This document shows positions 20,724 to 28,376 of a stretch of DNA of 28,376 nt, piece after piece. Source of the DNA: a virus; the IMG/VR virus record IMGVR_UViG_3300009180_000170, positions 1 to 28,376 of that record; one strand, given 5' to 3'. Under the pieces are notes generated by a model. That model saw nothing but the letters and a program-made list of their open reading frames with translations, did not search any database and was not told the DNA's origin. The first letter of the stretch is position 1. Every line of letters starts with the position of its first letter. The position numbers and the translations under genes are program-made.

Positions 20724-21224
20724 TTAATATTCACCTGCATCCAAATTTATGTCAACTTCAGTGACTTGAGTTATCATTCCGTATTCATCTATGGTTAGCA
20801 CCACACTTTTTGATCCAGAACCATAAGTTCCTGCTGTTTCTAAAGCACCTAGTCTATTTTCTCTAACAAATGTAAGTGCAGTGGTACCCAAAGTAATTAT
20901 ACCAGGAGTAATCAATACCCAAGTTGTTTTGGCGTTTACATCGCCTTCTTCAACATAGACTTTAAGTCCTGCTGAAACTTCATTGTTACTGTCGGCATCA
21001 TCTGATCTTACTAATTTAGACGACGATGAATTCCACATATAAATTCCGTTTTGACTAGCAGTAGTCTGACCCACCAATAACACTCTATTTCTGTGCACCA
21101 GATTGACATTATCAATGGTATAAATTAAAGTGTTGAGATTAATATTTGTTCGTTGAACGACTCTTGCGCTGTCCTTATAATCGGATTCTGCGCTGACGAA
21201 TTGTTTACCTCGAAAAATTGGCAT
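20724..21224 (-). CDS. Fibre-associated structural protein (166 aa)
   Basis: A 166-aa beta-rich protein with a central unit NGIYMWNSSSSKLVRSDDAD, then a GLKVYVEEGDVNAKTTWVL strand pair and LGTTALTFVRE. I recognise this NGIYxWN...VxEG...W pattern from fibre and baseplate-linked proteins of T4-like marine phages, where it forms a small beta domain. The last 35 residues hold a TIDEYGMITQVTEVDI strand common at fibre junctions. It sits between the two giant fibres with its own late promoter (21265-21272), so it may be a connector. No enzymatic motif is seen. Confidence 0.75.
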   Translation of the reverse strand: MPIFRGKQFVSAESDYKDSARVVQRTNINLNTLIYTIDNVNLVHRNRVLLVGQTTASQNGIYMWNSSSSKLVRSDDADSNNEVSAGLKVYVEEGDVNAKTTWVLITPGIITLGTTALTFVRENRLGALETAGTYGSGSKSVVLTIDEYGMITQVTEVDINLDAGEY

Positions 21225-21264
21225 TGAGAATATCCCTGTCGTTGTAAAACGATATTTTATAGTT

Positions 21265-21272
21265 TATTTATA
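21265..21272 (-). promoter_or_regulatory. Late promoter TATAAATA for the 166-aa gene
   Basis: A perfect late box on the minus strand, 40 nt before the ATG. The leader contains a small hairpin TCGTT/AACGA and an AGGG about 9 nt before the ATG. Confidence 0.7.
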
Positions 21273-21288
21273 CAGATTTACAAAAGGA

Positions 21289-21312
21289 AAAAGGTGCCCG
21301 AAAGCACCTTTT
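21289..21312 (-). terminator. Rho-independent terminator after the 1556-aa fibre
   Basis: On the minus strand the 9-bp stem AAAAGGTGC/GCACCTTTT has a 6-nt loop and continues into a further T. It lies 25 nt past the fibre stop and just before the late box of the next gene. Confidence 0.85.
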
Positions 21313-21337
21313 ACCAGTTTACTAATACCGTTAGATA

Positions 21338-24300
21338 TTAATATGTACCACCGTCGATTGTACTGTTTTCGTTCAAAATACCGCCAGCACTTAACTGTGC
21401 AGTTGGTGTTGCGCGAACCATGATGTAATCGTCAGCTTCCGGAGCAGTGTCAAACACGATACTTGTTTCATCATTAACTGTGTTAATTGTGAAAGAGTAT
21501 GTTGGTGCTTGTACCAAACCGTTGATATACACTTGAACGTCATTGATAGTGTTGATCTCAACTTCAGTATTGAAACTTGTTGTTGTACCATCACCTGTGA
21601 AGTTTAGTGTTGTTACTGTAACTGCAATATTCTGTGCGATGAAAGTCTGTAATGCAGAGTTCCAAACCAAAGAATAACCGTCATTTACTGCACCATCACT
21701 GGCAACGTCGGCCAAGTCAAATACGCTAGCAGCCGCAATTGCCGCTTCGCCACGTGCTACAGTGTAGTACATGTTTACGTCACCTTCGTCGATAGCATCA
21801 GTGTTAGGCGTTACAAAAGTAAATGTACCTGTACCTGTAGCATAGCTCAAGATGTCAGCATCATCAGTTACTAAAGTAATAGCACTGGCTGCACGACTAT
21901 CAGTAAAGTACAAGTTTGCACTACCTTCGTCGATGTTATCAGTGTCTAATACGACATCACCGGTTTGTGTGTTAACACTCCAAACTGCGGCTTGTGTACT
22001 GATAACACCAGTACTTGCATCATAATTGATGTTGCTACCGTTGCTTACACTTGCGCGAGCACGGGCTGTTGTGAAGTATAAGTTTACACTGCCTTCTTGA
22101 ACTTCATCACTGTTGATACCGGCCAAGCTGAATGTGAATACACCAGTTGTTGGATCGTAAGCTAATACAGTACTGTCACCAGTTGTCAAGCTAATAGCAC
22201 TACGAGCACGACTGTCTAAGAAGTACTTGTTAGTTGTACCTTCAGCAACATCATCTGTACCTAAAGTAATACTGCCACCTAAAGAAACATCTTTAGAGTT
22301 AACTGTAACTTTACTGTTAGTCAATGAGCTATTTGGGATACTTGCTAGAGCAATAACACCTGTCGCTGAATCATATGTTGCACCACTTGCTGTTGTAGCA
22401 CTGATATGAGCACGAACTTCGCTGGCACTTGGACCAGTGTAAGTGAATTCACCTGTTGCTTGATTGTAGCTGAAACTACCGTCACCGCCGGCATCAACTG
22501 CATTGAAGTGGGCGCGAGCATCGGCAGCACTTGGGCCTGTGTAACTGAATACACCAGTTGCGCTGTCATAGCTGAAGTTGCCATCACCACTTACTTTAGT
22601 TGCACTAACTGCATCACGGTAATCAGCATCAGTTGGTCCAGTGTAAGTAAATACACCAGTTGAACTAGCATAACTGAAATTACCATCACCACTGTCTTTA
22701 ACTGCACTTACTTCACCGCGAATGTTTGCGGCTGTAACTTTAGCAAAAGTAAATACACCAGTTGCACTGTTATAGCTCAAAGCGCCATGACCTGTACCAC
22801 TGTTAGCGGCACTTACTGCGGCCTGAGCACGACTGTCTAAGAAGTATAAGTTTGTTACACCTTCTGCCAATTCATCTGTGTCATGGTTGCTGATATCGCT
22901 GACTTGACCTACTACGTTACCTAGTACGTTACCTGTTAGGTTACCGGTTACATCACTAGTTACACCAGCAAAAGTAACGCTGTCTGTTGTGCCAACTGCT
23001 TGACCAATTTTAACTTCAGTACCAGTTACTGTTACACCTGTACCAGCAGTAACTACTGTAATAGGCGCAGTACCATCAAAACTCACGCCTTGAATGTTAC
23101 GGGCCGTAAATAACTTAGTAGCTGTACCTGCATTACCAGATACATTACCAGTTACATCACCAGTTACTGGAGATGTTACTTTAGCAAAAGTAACTTCGTC
23201 TGTTGTGCCAACTGCTTGACCAATTTTAACTTCTGTACCAGTTACTGTTACACCTGTACCAGCAGTAACTACTGTAATAGGCGCAGTACCATCAAAACTT
23301 ACGCCTTGAATGTTACGTGCTGTTTTCAATGCTGTAGCTGTAGATGCGTTACCAGTTACTTCACCAGTTAGGTTACCTGTAACATTACCAGTTAAATTAC
23401 CAATGAATGTCGGAGCAGTTAAACTAGTTGTTACTTCTAGACCACCTGTAACTTTAACACTCTTGTTGAAGTCCCATGTATCTGTACCACTTGCGTAGTT
23501 GATAGTAGCATTAGCACCGGCAACAGTAATACCAGCACCGTCAGCAACTGCGGCACTTGCGGCACCACTTGCCAATGTCAAGTTCTTGTCAGCGATAGTA
23601 ACTGTTGTAGAATTTACAGCAGTCATTGTACCGTTAACTGTTAAGTCACCGCTAACTGTTACGTCACCAAAAGTAACGTCGCTAGTTGTGCTAACATCTT
23701 GACCAATTGCAATTTCTGTACCACTAATAGATACACCAGTACCAGCTGTGTGAACTATTACGTTTGTTGAGCCATCAAAAGCTACGCCGTTGATGTTACG
23801 TGCAGTAGCCAACTTAGTAGCTGTACCTGCATTACCAGATACATTACCAGTTACATTACCAGTTACTGGAGATGTTACTTTAGCAAAAGTAACTTCGTCT
23901 GTTGTGCCAACTGCTTGACCAATTGAAATATCACCGGTACTAGCTGAATATGTTACACCTGTACCACCACTTACGCTATTGCGAGCGCGAGTTGTTGTGA
24001 AGTATAGATTAGTGCCTTCAGACAAATCTGTTGTTGACTTGGCAGTAAATGCCGAGTTGAAACGAGTTTGTGTGTAATATAGGTTGTCACCTTCTGCAAC
24101 ATCATCAGTAGTCTTAGTAGCTAAAGATGTGTCAAAACGTGCTTCTGTATAATACTTGTTAGTACCACCAATTGCTTCGGCAATATCGTCAGCGTTCAAT
24201 GTTTTGTTTCCGCCTAATGAAATGGCATAACCGTTAACTGTAACTTCACTGTTTGTCAAGCTAGCATTTGGAATACTTGCAAGAGCAATAACACCAGTTG

Positions 24301-26008
24301 CGGCTGTGTATGTAACACCACTTGCTGTTGTAGCACTAATTTCACCACGAACATCTGCACTTGTAACTTTAGCGTATGTAACTACACCAGTTGCGTTGTC
24401 ATATGTTAGACCGCCAAAACCAGCGCCACTTGTTGTAGCACTAATTTCACCACGAACATTTGCACTTGTAACTTTAGCGTATGTGAATGCGCCAGTTGCA
24501 TCGTCATATGTTAGACCGCCATGACCAGTACCGCTTGTTGTGGCACTGAAGTGAACACGAGTTTCAGCAGCACTTGGACCTGTGTATGTGAACACACCAG
24601 TTGTGCTGTTATAAGCTAAGTCACCGTCGCCGCTGGCACTAACTGCGCTAACTGCTTGACGATAATCAGAGTTTGTTGGGCCATCAAATGTAAATACACC
24701 AGTAGTACTACTATAGCTCAATTCGCCATCACCGCTGTTAGTGTTGGCACTAACTGCTTGACGATAATCAGCATCATCTGGACCAGTGTATAAGAATGCA
24801 CCAGTTGCACTGTTATAGCTGAAACTACCGTCACCGGCGTCTTTGCTTGCACTTAATGCTAAACGAGCACGACTGTCTGTAAAGTACAAATTTGTACCTT
24901 CTGACACATTAGTTGTACTTGGAGCAGTAATATTAATAACACCAGTTTGGTTGTTGTAACTTAAAACATTCCATCCAGTTGCACTAATGCTTTCGCGAGC
25001 ACGGGCTGTTGTGAAGTATAAATTGTCTTCGCCTTCGGCAACTTTATCAGTGTCGGGCTTGGCAAATGTAAACGCACCATTTGCATACGATAAAATGCTT
25101 GAGTCGTCGGTTGTTAATGTAATTGCACCGGCTGCGCGAGCATTAGTGAAGTACAAATTTGCACTACCTTCATCGATATTATCTGTGTCTAGTACCACAT
25201 CACCGGTTTGTGTGTTAACACTCCAAACGGCGGCTTGTGTACTGATAACACCTGTTGAGGCATTATAGTCAATATTACTACCATTACTTACACTTGCGCG
25301 AGCACGGGCTGTTGTAAAGTACTGGTTAATTACACCTTCAGTGATCTTATCAGTATTTGGTGTTGTAAAAGTAAACTGACCTGTACTTGAACCATAACTT
25401 AAAATTTGATTGTCATCACTTGTCAAACCAATGTCATTACGCACACGGGCTGTTGTGTAATACTTGTTAGTTGTACCTTCTAAGATACCATCACTTGTTG
25501 GGTGATTATATGTAAATGCACCAGTTGTTTGATTATAAGAAATAACTGTAGCGTTATCACTTGTCAATGAAACAGATGCACGAGCACGGTCTTGTGTAAA
25601 GTACAAGTTTGTTGTACCTTCATCGACGTCGTCTGTGCTATAAATCATCTGTGCATTGATGGCTTGATCTACGTACAATTTAGTAGCGGCATGTAAATCG
25701 TTTTGTGGAGCGCCTGACAATGTCAATAGACCTGTCATTGTGCTGCCAGCCAATGCAACCTTACCTGCTAATGCAGTTGTAATTGTTGTTGAAAAATTTG
25801 CATCATTACCAAGTGCTAGTGCTAGTTCATTTAATGTATCTAGTACGTTTGGTGCTGAAGCGATTAAGTCTGCTACGGCTTGACGAACGTAACCAGTAGA
25901 AGCGATTTGTGTAGTATTTGTACCGGCAGCGGCTGTAGCTGCTGTTGGTTGACCACGTAAGTCGACCGAGCTTATAATACTGCTCGACCTTGCTTTAATA
26001 ATAGGCAT
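21338..26008 (-). CDS. Giant repetitive tail fibre (1556 aa)
   Basis: The largest gene of the window. The N-terminus MPIIKARSSSIISSVDLRG and QIASTGYVRQAV resemble a fibre N-terminal unit (the IASTxFV motif of the phage fibre repeat family). Most of the protein is a shaft of about 35 EG-x-x-NLYFT-x-ARAR and SYNSATGVFTYTGP units, with two other modules: ARNIQGVSFDGTAPITVVTAGTG blocks with VTGNVTGNVSGNAGTATKL linkers (about 690-1000), and a final TGDGTTTSFNTEVEI...VQVYINGLVQAPTYSFTI domain (about 1470-1535) shared with the 377-aa protein. There is no chaperone domain, so trimerisation may need another protein. It probably contacts the host surface. The leader hairpin at 26029-26048 lies upstream. 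Confidence 0.9.
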   Translation of the reverse strand: MPIIKARSSSIISSVDLRGQPTAATAAAGTNTTQIASTGYVRQAVADLIASAPNVLDTLNELALALGNDANFSTTITTALAGKVALAGSTMTGLLTLSGAPQNDLHAATKLYVDQAINAQMIYSTDDVDEGTTNLYFTQDRARASVSLTSDNATVISYNQTTGAFTYNHPTSDGILEGTTNKYYTTARVRNDIGLTSDDNQILSYGSSTGQFTFTTPNTDKITEGVINQYFTTARARASVSNGSNIDYNASTGVISTQAAVWSVNTQTGDVVLDTDNIDEGSANLYFTNARAAGAITLTTDDSSILSYANGAFTFAKPDTDKVAEGEDNLYFTTARARESISATGWNVLSYNNQTGVINITAPSTTNVSEGTNLYFTDSRARLALSASKDAGDGSFSYNSATGAFLYTGPDDADYRQAVSANTNSGDGELSYSSTTGVFTFDGPTNSDYRQAVSAVSASGDGDLAYNSTTGVFTYTGPSAAETRVHFSATTSGTGHGGLTYDDATGAFTYAKVTSANVRGEISATTSGAGFGGLTYDNATGVVTYAKVTSADVRGEISATTASGVTYTAATGVIALASIPNASLTNSEVTVNGYAISLGGNKTLNADDIAEAIGGTNKYYTEARFDTSLATKTTDDVAEGDNLYYTQTRFNSAFTAKSTTDLSEGTNLYFTTTRARNSVSGGTGVTYSASTGDISIGQAVGTTDEVTFAKVTSPVTGNVTGNVSGNAGTATKLATARNINGVAFDGSTNVIVHTAGTGVSISGTEIAIGQDVSTTSDVTFGDVTVSGDLTVNGTMTAVNSTTVTIADKNLTLASGAASAAVADGAGITVAGANATINYASGTDTWDFNKSVKVTGGLEVTTSLTAPTFIGNLTGNVTGNLTGEVTGNASTATALKTARNIQGVSFDGTAPITVVTAGTGVTVTGTEVKIGQAVGTTDEVTFAKVTSPVTGDVTGNVSGNAGTATKLFTARNIQGVSFDGTAPITVVTAGTGVTVTGTEVKIGQAVGTTDSVTFAGVTSDVTGNLTGNVLGNVVGQVSDISNHDTDELAEGVTNLYFLDSRAQAAVSAANSGTGHGALSYNSATGVFTFAKVTAANIRGEVSAVKDSGDGNFSYASSTGVFTYTGPTDADYRDAVSATKVSGDGNFSYDSATGVFSYTGPSAADARAHFNAVDAGGDGSFSYNQATGEFTYTGPSASEVRAHISATTASGATYDSATGVIALASIPNSSLTNSKVTVNSKDVSLGGSITLGTDDVAEGTTNKYFLDSRARSAISLTTGDSTVLAYDPTTGVFTFSLAGINSDEVQEGSVNLYFTTARARASVSNGSNINYDASTGVISTQAAVWSVNTQTGDVVLDTDNIDEGSANLYFTDSRAASAITLVTDDADILSYATGTGTFTFVTPNTDAIDEGDVNMYYTVARGEAAIAAASVFDLADVASDGAVNDGYSLVWNSALQTFIAQNIAVTVTTLNFTGDGTTTSFNTEVEINTINDVQVYINGLVQAPTYSFTINTVNDETSIVFDTAPEADDYIMVRATPTAQLSAGGILNENSTIDGGTY
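21881..22078 (-). repeat. Long intragenic repeat, copy 1 (partner at 25115-25320)
   Basis: It encodes a 60-residue stretch including TGVISTQAAVWSVNTQTGDV and DTDNIDEGSANLYFT. The same stretch, with few changes, occurs 3243 bp (1081 codons) away in the same gene and in the same frame. Confidence 0.85.
22983..23102 (-). repeat. Near-identical 120-bp intragenic repeat, copy 1
   Basis: It matches 23199-23318 at a spacing of 216 bp (72 codons) with only a few base differences by eye. The encoded module includes SFDGTAPITVVTAGTGVTVT. A shorter related copy begins near 23898. Confidence 0.85.
23199..23318 (-). repeat. Near-identical 120-bp intragenic repeat, copy 2
   Basis: Partner of 22983-23102. 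The flanking VTGDVTGNVSGN linkers are also repeated, so the unit of duplication is about 216 bp. Confidence 0.85.
25115..25320 (-). repeat. Long intragenic repeat, copy 2 (partner at 21881-22078)
   Basis: In-frame second copy of the module near the C-terminal end of the fibre. Recombination between the copies would remove about 3.2 kb and keep the frame. Confidence 0.85.
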
Positions 26009-26028
26009 ATTATTAATTCCTTTTTTAT

Positions 26029-26048
26029 TAAGTTTCTATTGAAACTTA
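26029..26048 (-). promoter_or_regulatory. Leader hairpin of the 1556-aa fibre, duplicated upstream
   Basis: An 8-bp inverted repeat TAAGTTTC/GAAACTTA with a 4-nt loop, next to a TAAAAATA box (26047-26054) that is a one-base variant of the late promoter. A related AGTTTC/GAAACT hairpin (26292-26307) and the same 13-mer CAAACTTAAAAAT (26314-26326) precede the truncated paralog. The AAGGAA ribosome site lies outside the hairpin. Confidence 0.5.
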
Positions 26049-26051
26049 TTT

Positions 26052-26273
26052 TTAAGTTTGTTTACCGTCGTTACTCATCGACGCTGCCAATTCAGCTAAT
26101 GTGTTTAATATCGAGGGTGCCGAATCAACTAACTCACTGATAGCTTGCTCAACGAATTGAGTCGATGCAATCTGTGAATCATGTGTATCAGCCGGTGCTG
26201 TCGGTGCAGTTGGAACTCCTTCGAGGTCAACTGATCCAATAATAGAACTTGATCTTATTTTAATCATCGGCAT
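26052..26273 (-). CDS. Truncated paralog of the giant fibre N-terminus (73 aa)
   Basis: A 73-aa protein, MPMIKIRSSSIIGSVDLEG, then QIASTQFVEQAISELV and SAPSILNTLAEL, aligning along its length with the first 70 residues of the 1556-aa fibre. It ends at SNDGKQT, the point where the fibre has GNDANFS and continues into its shaft. The stop codon TAA lies inside the 13-mer CAAACTTAAAAAT that begins the next gene's leader, so the copy has been cut at a repeat junction. ATG 26273 matches the start of the fibre; an upstream in-frame ATG at 26315 falls in the leader hairpin. It may be a decaying remnant, a fibre adaptor that competes for the same site, or a donor for fibre switching. Confidence 0.72.
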   Translation of the reverse strand: MPMIKIRSSSIIGSVDLEGVPTAPTAPADTHDSQIASTQFVEQAISELVDSAPSILNTLAELAASMSNDGKQT

Positions 26274-26352
26274 GATATTATCCTCTATACCAGTTTCTAT
26301 CGAAACTTTTAGCATTTTTAAGTTTGGTATGCCACCAACTTGAGAATAAATT

Positions 26353-27486
26353 TTAAATTACCAGCAACCAAAAGTTTTTCGTTATATTAACGCTTCCGTT
26401 GCTAGCCGTTACTGTGATTTCATATCTGCTGGGACTACTGTTATTAGGAGCAGTACCTGTTAGATTTGTTCCAGTTACCATGAGCCATGGTAAGGATTGT
26501 TCGCTGGCATTTGCAGCGGTCAATGTTACATTTGTAGCATTGATTACACCTAATGTGTAGTTAATGGCATTACCGCCTGAAAAAGTTCCTATGTAGGAAT
26601 TGGAATTTGTCCAATATGGTACATTAGTACCGTAGTTAATCAGATTAGGAAATCTGAATTCATTTCCACTAGTATCAACTAGCGTAAGGTCCTTGCCCTG
26701 TAATGTATTTATCGAAATCGAGTTTTCAACCATGAGTTGAATGGTATTTTGACTGATATAGTCAATTCTTGTCACAGGTACTTCTCCAATTTTAACGCCA
26801 GTGCCGTACGTGATATCTGTAGCAACCAGTGTAATTACGTGATAGTTGCTAATAGTGCCATAAATGACATCGAGAATCTTCGGACGAGGTCTATCAGTTG
26901 TTGTATTACTTCTTAATATTCTTACTTGTATTCTATCACCGTCTTCAGGAGCTTCATCAAAGGCAACAATATTTCCATTGATAATAGTATAGCTGTAAAA
27001 AGGTTCCTGCGTTACACCGTTGACTGTTACAACTAAATTATTAACTGAGCTAACCGAATTAATAATATCAAATTCCAGTGTGGCACCATCAGCAGTAAAT
27101 GTTCTTGTTATAGGTGTTAATACATTGTTTTGACTTCTAAACTGTCCCAGCATTGCATCATATGCTAATACCTGACCTTCTGATGGAAAACTTACTGTAA
27201 CATCAGTTAAGTTATCTAATGACAAGTTGGCAATTGCTTGTGCCACTGTTTGTCCACCGAGACTTAGTTGAGACTGTACATAATTCGTACTGGCAAAAGA
27301 TTTCCATTCTGTGCCGTCATGATACTCTGGTTCAGATTCTGCAAATCTGACATATCCTTGTACACCAATTGTTGGACGATTGATAGTTGAACCCACTGGT
27401 ATTTTTATAGCCCCTGTGCTATCAACTGCTAGTACACCGCTTTCAGGTGTAAATGTTTCTTTTGAGTGATTTATTTTAATTGACAT
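26353..27486 (-). CDS. Fibre/baseplate-associated structural protein with fibre-shared and Ig-like domains (377 aa)
   Basis: A 377-aa beta-rich protein. Residues 36-62 (NRPTIGVQGYVRFAESEPEY then DGTEWKSF) follow the NRPxxGxxRFN...Y-x-G-x-x-W pattern of fibre entry domains. A DLTDV...GQVLAYD segment and a FTADGATLEFDI...VTVNGVTQEPFYSYTI domain come next; the latter is shared with the C-terminus of the 1556-aa fibre. The last 90 residues (FSGGNAINYTLGVINATNVT to the end) have the layout of a putative Ig-like fold with a VTGTNLTGTAPNNSS loop. It has an AAGAGAG ribosome site and follows the 132-aa gene by 10 nt. A proximal fibre or connector role is likely. Confidence 0.75.
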   Translation of the reverse strand: MSIKINHSKETFTPESGVLAVDSTGAIKIPVGSTINRPTIGVQGYVRFAESEPEYHDGTEWKSFASTNYVQSQLSLGGQTVAQAIANLSLDNLTDVTVSFPSEGQVLAYDAMLGQFRSQNNVLTPITRTFTADGATLEFDIINSVSSVNNLVVTVNGVTQEPFYSYTIINGNIVAFDEAPEDGDRIQVRILRSNTTTDRPRPKILDVIYGTISNYHVITLVATDITYGTGVKIGEVPVTRIDYISQNTIQLMVENSISINTLQGKDLTLVDTSGNEFRFPNLINYGTNVPYWTNSNSYIGTFSGGNAINYTLGVINATNVTLTAANASEQSLPWLMVTGTNLTGTAPNNSSPSRYEITVTASNGSVNITKNFWLLVI

Positions 27487-27495
27487 ATTACTCTC

Positions 27496-27894
27496 TTAAA
27501 TTGAAACAAGATCAATAACTGCTGTCCAGTTAATAGTGTCGGTGGCTGTACCGGTACAGGTTACTGTCATTTCACCCAACGAGTTAAAATTTATTGTTGG
27601 TTCTATAAAATCTGCTGTGTCTACATATGTATTTGTAACATATCCTGATATAGTTGTTGTACCTTGAAGATAACAACCTTTTATTTCATAAGCGGCTACA
27701 TTTACGCCTTGTCCTATAATATAAGCTGTGAAAAATACTGTGGATTCAACTGTGTATTTTAAACTATCCCTGTCTAATAATTCTGCGGTTACTGTATTAG
27801 TTGTGACTCCGGACAAAGTTACACGTTGGTTCTTTAAGCCTATTTTAAATCTATCAGTGGTTGTACCATGTAATTTTGTGTATATGTCGGTCAT
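27496..27894 (-). CDS. Putative small structural protein (132 aa)
   Basis: A 132-aa beta-rich protein, Thr/Val/Ile-rich with alternating strand pattern (VTLSGVTTNTVTAELLD, then YTVESTVFFTAYIIGQG and a C-terminal TVTCTGTATDTINWTAVID). No signal peptide or enzyme motif is seen. Its ATG overlaps the zinc-ribbon gene stop as ATGA and it precedes the 377-aa gene. Similar Thr-rich proteins occur next to fibre genes in other phages, so a fibre- or capsid-decorating role is plausible. I do not recognise the family. Confidence 0.7.
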   Translation of the reverse strand: MTDIYTKLHGTTTDRFKIGLKNQRVTLSGVTTNTVTAELLDRDSLKYTVESTVFFTAYIIGQGVNVAAYEIKGCYLQGTTTISGYVTNTYVDTADFIEPTINFNSLGEMTVTCTGTATDTINWTAVIDLVSI

Positions 27895-28124
27895 TGTTTA
27901 TTCCAGCTTTCGAGAATCATTTCTTCTATCTTATTTATTAGATTTTCACCAGGCTGACTAGTTGTCCATTTATCTTCGGGACATTCGGCACTTGCAAACA
28001 TTGATTTAGCTGGCATATAACATCCACAGTGTTTGCAAATCTTAATTGTTTTGTTGAAATTGTCACAACTCTTACAAATATCTAATCGAAACAATTTAAC
28101 TTCTTCACTTACTGTTTTTAGCAT
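27891..28124 (-). CDS. Small zinc-ribbon protein (77 aa)
   Basis: A 77-aa protein with six Cys: Cys17-x2-Cys20 (DICKSCDNF), Cys30-x2-Cys33-x-Cys35 (ICKHCGCYM) and Cys48 (AECPEDKW). This is the pattern of small zinc-ribbon proteins that I recall beside capsid and fibre genes in T4-like marine phages. The function is unknown; a fold-stabilising or protein-binding role is likely. I prefer ATG 28124 over GTG 28145 because the late box (28130-28137) lies between them. No ribosome site precedes ATG 28124, so a leaderless late mRNA is possible. The ATGA overlap couples it to the 132-aa gene. Confidence 0.75.
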   Translation of the reverse strand: MLKTVSEEVKLFRLDICKSCDNFNKTIKICKHCGCYMPAKSMFASAECPEDKWTTSQPGENLINKIEEMILESWNKQ

Positions 28125-28129
28125 AATAG

Positions 28130-28137
28130 TATTTATT
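28130..28137 (-). promoter_or_regulatory. Late promoter box AATAAATA for the zinc-ribbon gene
   Basis: AATAAATA on the minus strand, ending 5 nt before ATG 28124. A T4-like spacing to the start site would put transcription start at the A of the ATG or next to it. Confidence 0.5.
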
Positions 28138-28151
28138 TTAATCACATATTA

Positions 28152-28177
28152 AAAAAGGACTCCGAAGAGTCCTTTTT
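28152..28177 (-). terminator. Rho-independent terminator after gp23
   Basis: On the minus strand an 11-bp stem AAAAAGGACTC/GAGTCCTTTTT closes a TTCG tetraloop and extends into a T-run, 24 nt after the capsid gene stop. The structure is nearly symmetric and strong. Confidence 0.92.
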
Positions 28178-28201
28178 GTAGTAAAAATACTATGTAATGG
28201 A

Positions 28202-28376
28202 TTACATGTACTTAACGTCACCAATAGCAATTTTGCCTAGGTAGTCAGCAGCGTTGCCCAAAGAGCTTGCTGTGTTTGTCAACTCAACATAACCATAACG
28301 TGTCATGAAGCTAACTACTGGTTCCATTGTTGCTGGGTCAAGAACAACACCAGAACTCATCAATGGAATGTATGGG
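28202..28376 (-). CDS. 23: Major capsid protein gp23, C-terminal part
   Basis: Only the last 57 residues are present; the gene continues past the right edge. The visible sequence includes GVVLDPATMEPVVSFMTRYG. It matches the T4 gp23 C-terminal pattern (P-x-x-F-x-P-x-x-x-F-x-TRYG) that closes the capsid fold, followed by a tail ending in IAIGDVKYM. gp23 forms the hexamers of the prolate head. The gene ends with a strong terminator, and the next minus-strand genes belong to the fibre cluster. Confidence 0.9.
   Translation of the reverse strand, partial: PYIPLMSSGVVLDPATMEPVVSFMTRYGYVELTNTASSLGNAADYLGKIAIGDVKYM

Noticed and set aside
21338-26008. CRISPR-like or satellite repeat array
   Set aside because: The repeats are in frame, of uneven spacing and part of one long coding region.
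26274-26315. 87-aa version of the truncated fibre paralog
   Set aside because: The extra 14 residues come from the duplicated leader hairpin; alignment with the giant fibre begins exactly at ATG 26273.
27932-27939. AATAAATA late box inside the zinc-ribbon gene, before the 132-aa gene
   Set aside because: It is within coding sequence encoding a Leu-Ile-Asn-Lys stretch, and the 132-aa gene is already coupled by ATGA. Short AT-rich matches are expected by chance.
1-28376. tRNA genes
   Set aside because: No cloverleaf with a TTC-arm consensus was found by eye in the intergenic gaps, which are all short.

Overview
This window is part of the virion-gene region of a T4-like (myovirus) bacteriophage genome. 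Recognisable T4-type proteins are gp23 (major capsid, C-terminal end), gp18 (tail sheath), gp19 (tail tube), gp13, gp14 and gp15 (neck and tail completion), gp4 (head completion) and a gp16-like small terminase. The giant tail fibres are built from short aromatic repeats of a type I associate with marine and freshwater T4-like phages of cyanobacteria and Pelagibacter. The host is probably a betaproteobacterium. The window encodes a betaproteobacterial-type general porin, lipoproteins with LTAC lipoboxes, and a secreted protein whose N-terminal repeats resemble those of freshwater Burkholderiales/Methylophilales proteins. The host is an inference, not a reading. Base composition looks AT-rich throughout by eye. 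No tRNA, CRISPR array or insertion sequence was seen.

Layout. (1) 1-5628, minus strand: a tail/head block in the order gp18, gp19, gp19-like protein, unknown 92 aa, gp4, gp16-like, partial head-assembly protein. (2) 5696-7783, minus: gp13, a small unknown protein and a nucleotide pair (5'-deoxyribonucleotidase plus dNMP kinase). (3) 7841-12936, minus: an accessory island with a porin, an HExxH metallopeptidase, an unknown 398-aa protein, a 58-aa lipoprotein, a secreted FG-GAP/VCBS propeller protein and a polysaccharide-lyase-like lipoprotein. (4) 13091-16308, plus: gp14, gp15, a NUDIX protein and an unknown. (5) 16259-28124, minus: a glycosyltransferase, an unknown, a 64-aa protein, two giant fibres (932 and 1556 aa), a 166-aa fibre-associated protein, a truncated fibre N-terminus paralog, two more fibre-like proteins and a zinc-ribbon protein. 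(6) 28202-28376, minus: the end of gp23.

Regulation can be read directly. Virion genes are preceded by T4-type late promoter boxes ([T/G]ATAAATA). The porin, the metallopeptidase, the 398-aa/lipoprotein/propeller/lyase operon and the nucleotidase instead have sigma70-type promoters. Three of these are perfect TTGACA-N17-TATAAT matches. This suggests that the envelope-remodelling genes are made early from host RNA polymerase and the virion genes late. At gp13, gp18 and a 197-aa gene, a sequence complementary to the ribosome binding site lies upstream of, or overlaps, the late promoter. Read-through RNA should fold over the ribosome binding site, while RNA started at the late promoter should not. 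This is the logic known for T4 gene e.

The most interesting proposal is the early-expressed envelope island between gp13 and gp14. A lytic-type phage appears to place its own porin and two lipoproteins in the outer membrane and export a propeller protein during infection, possibly for superinfection exclusion, receptor switching or handling of surface polysaccharide.
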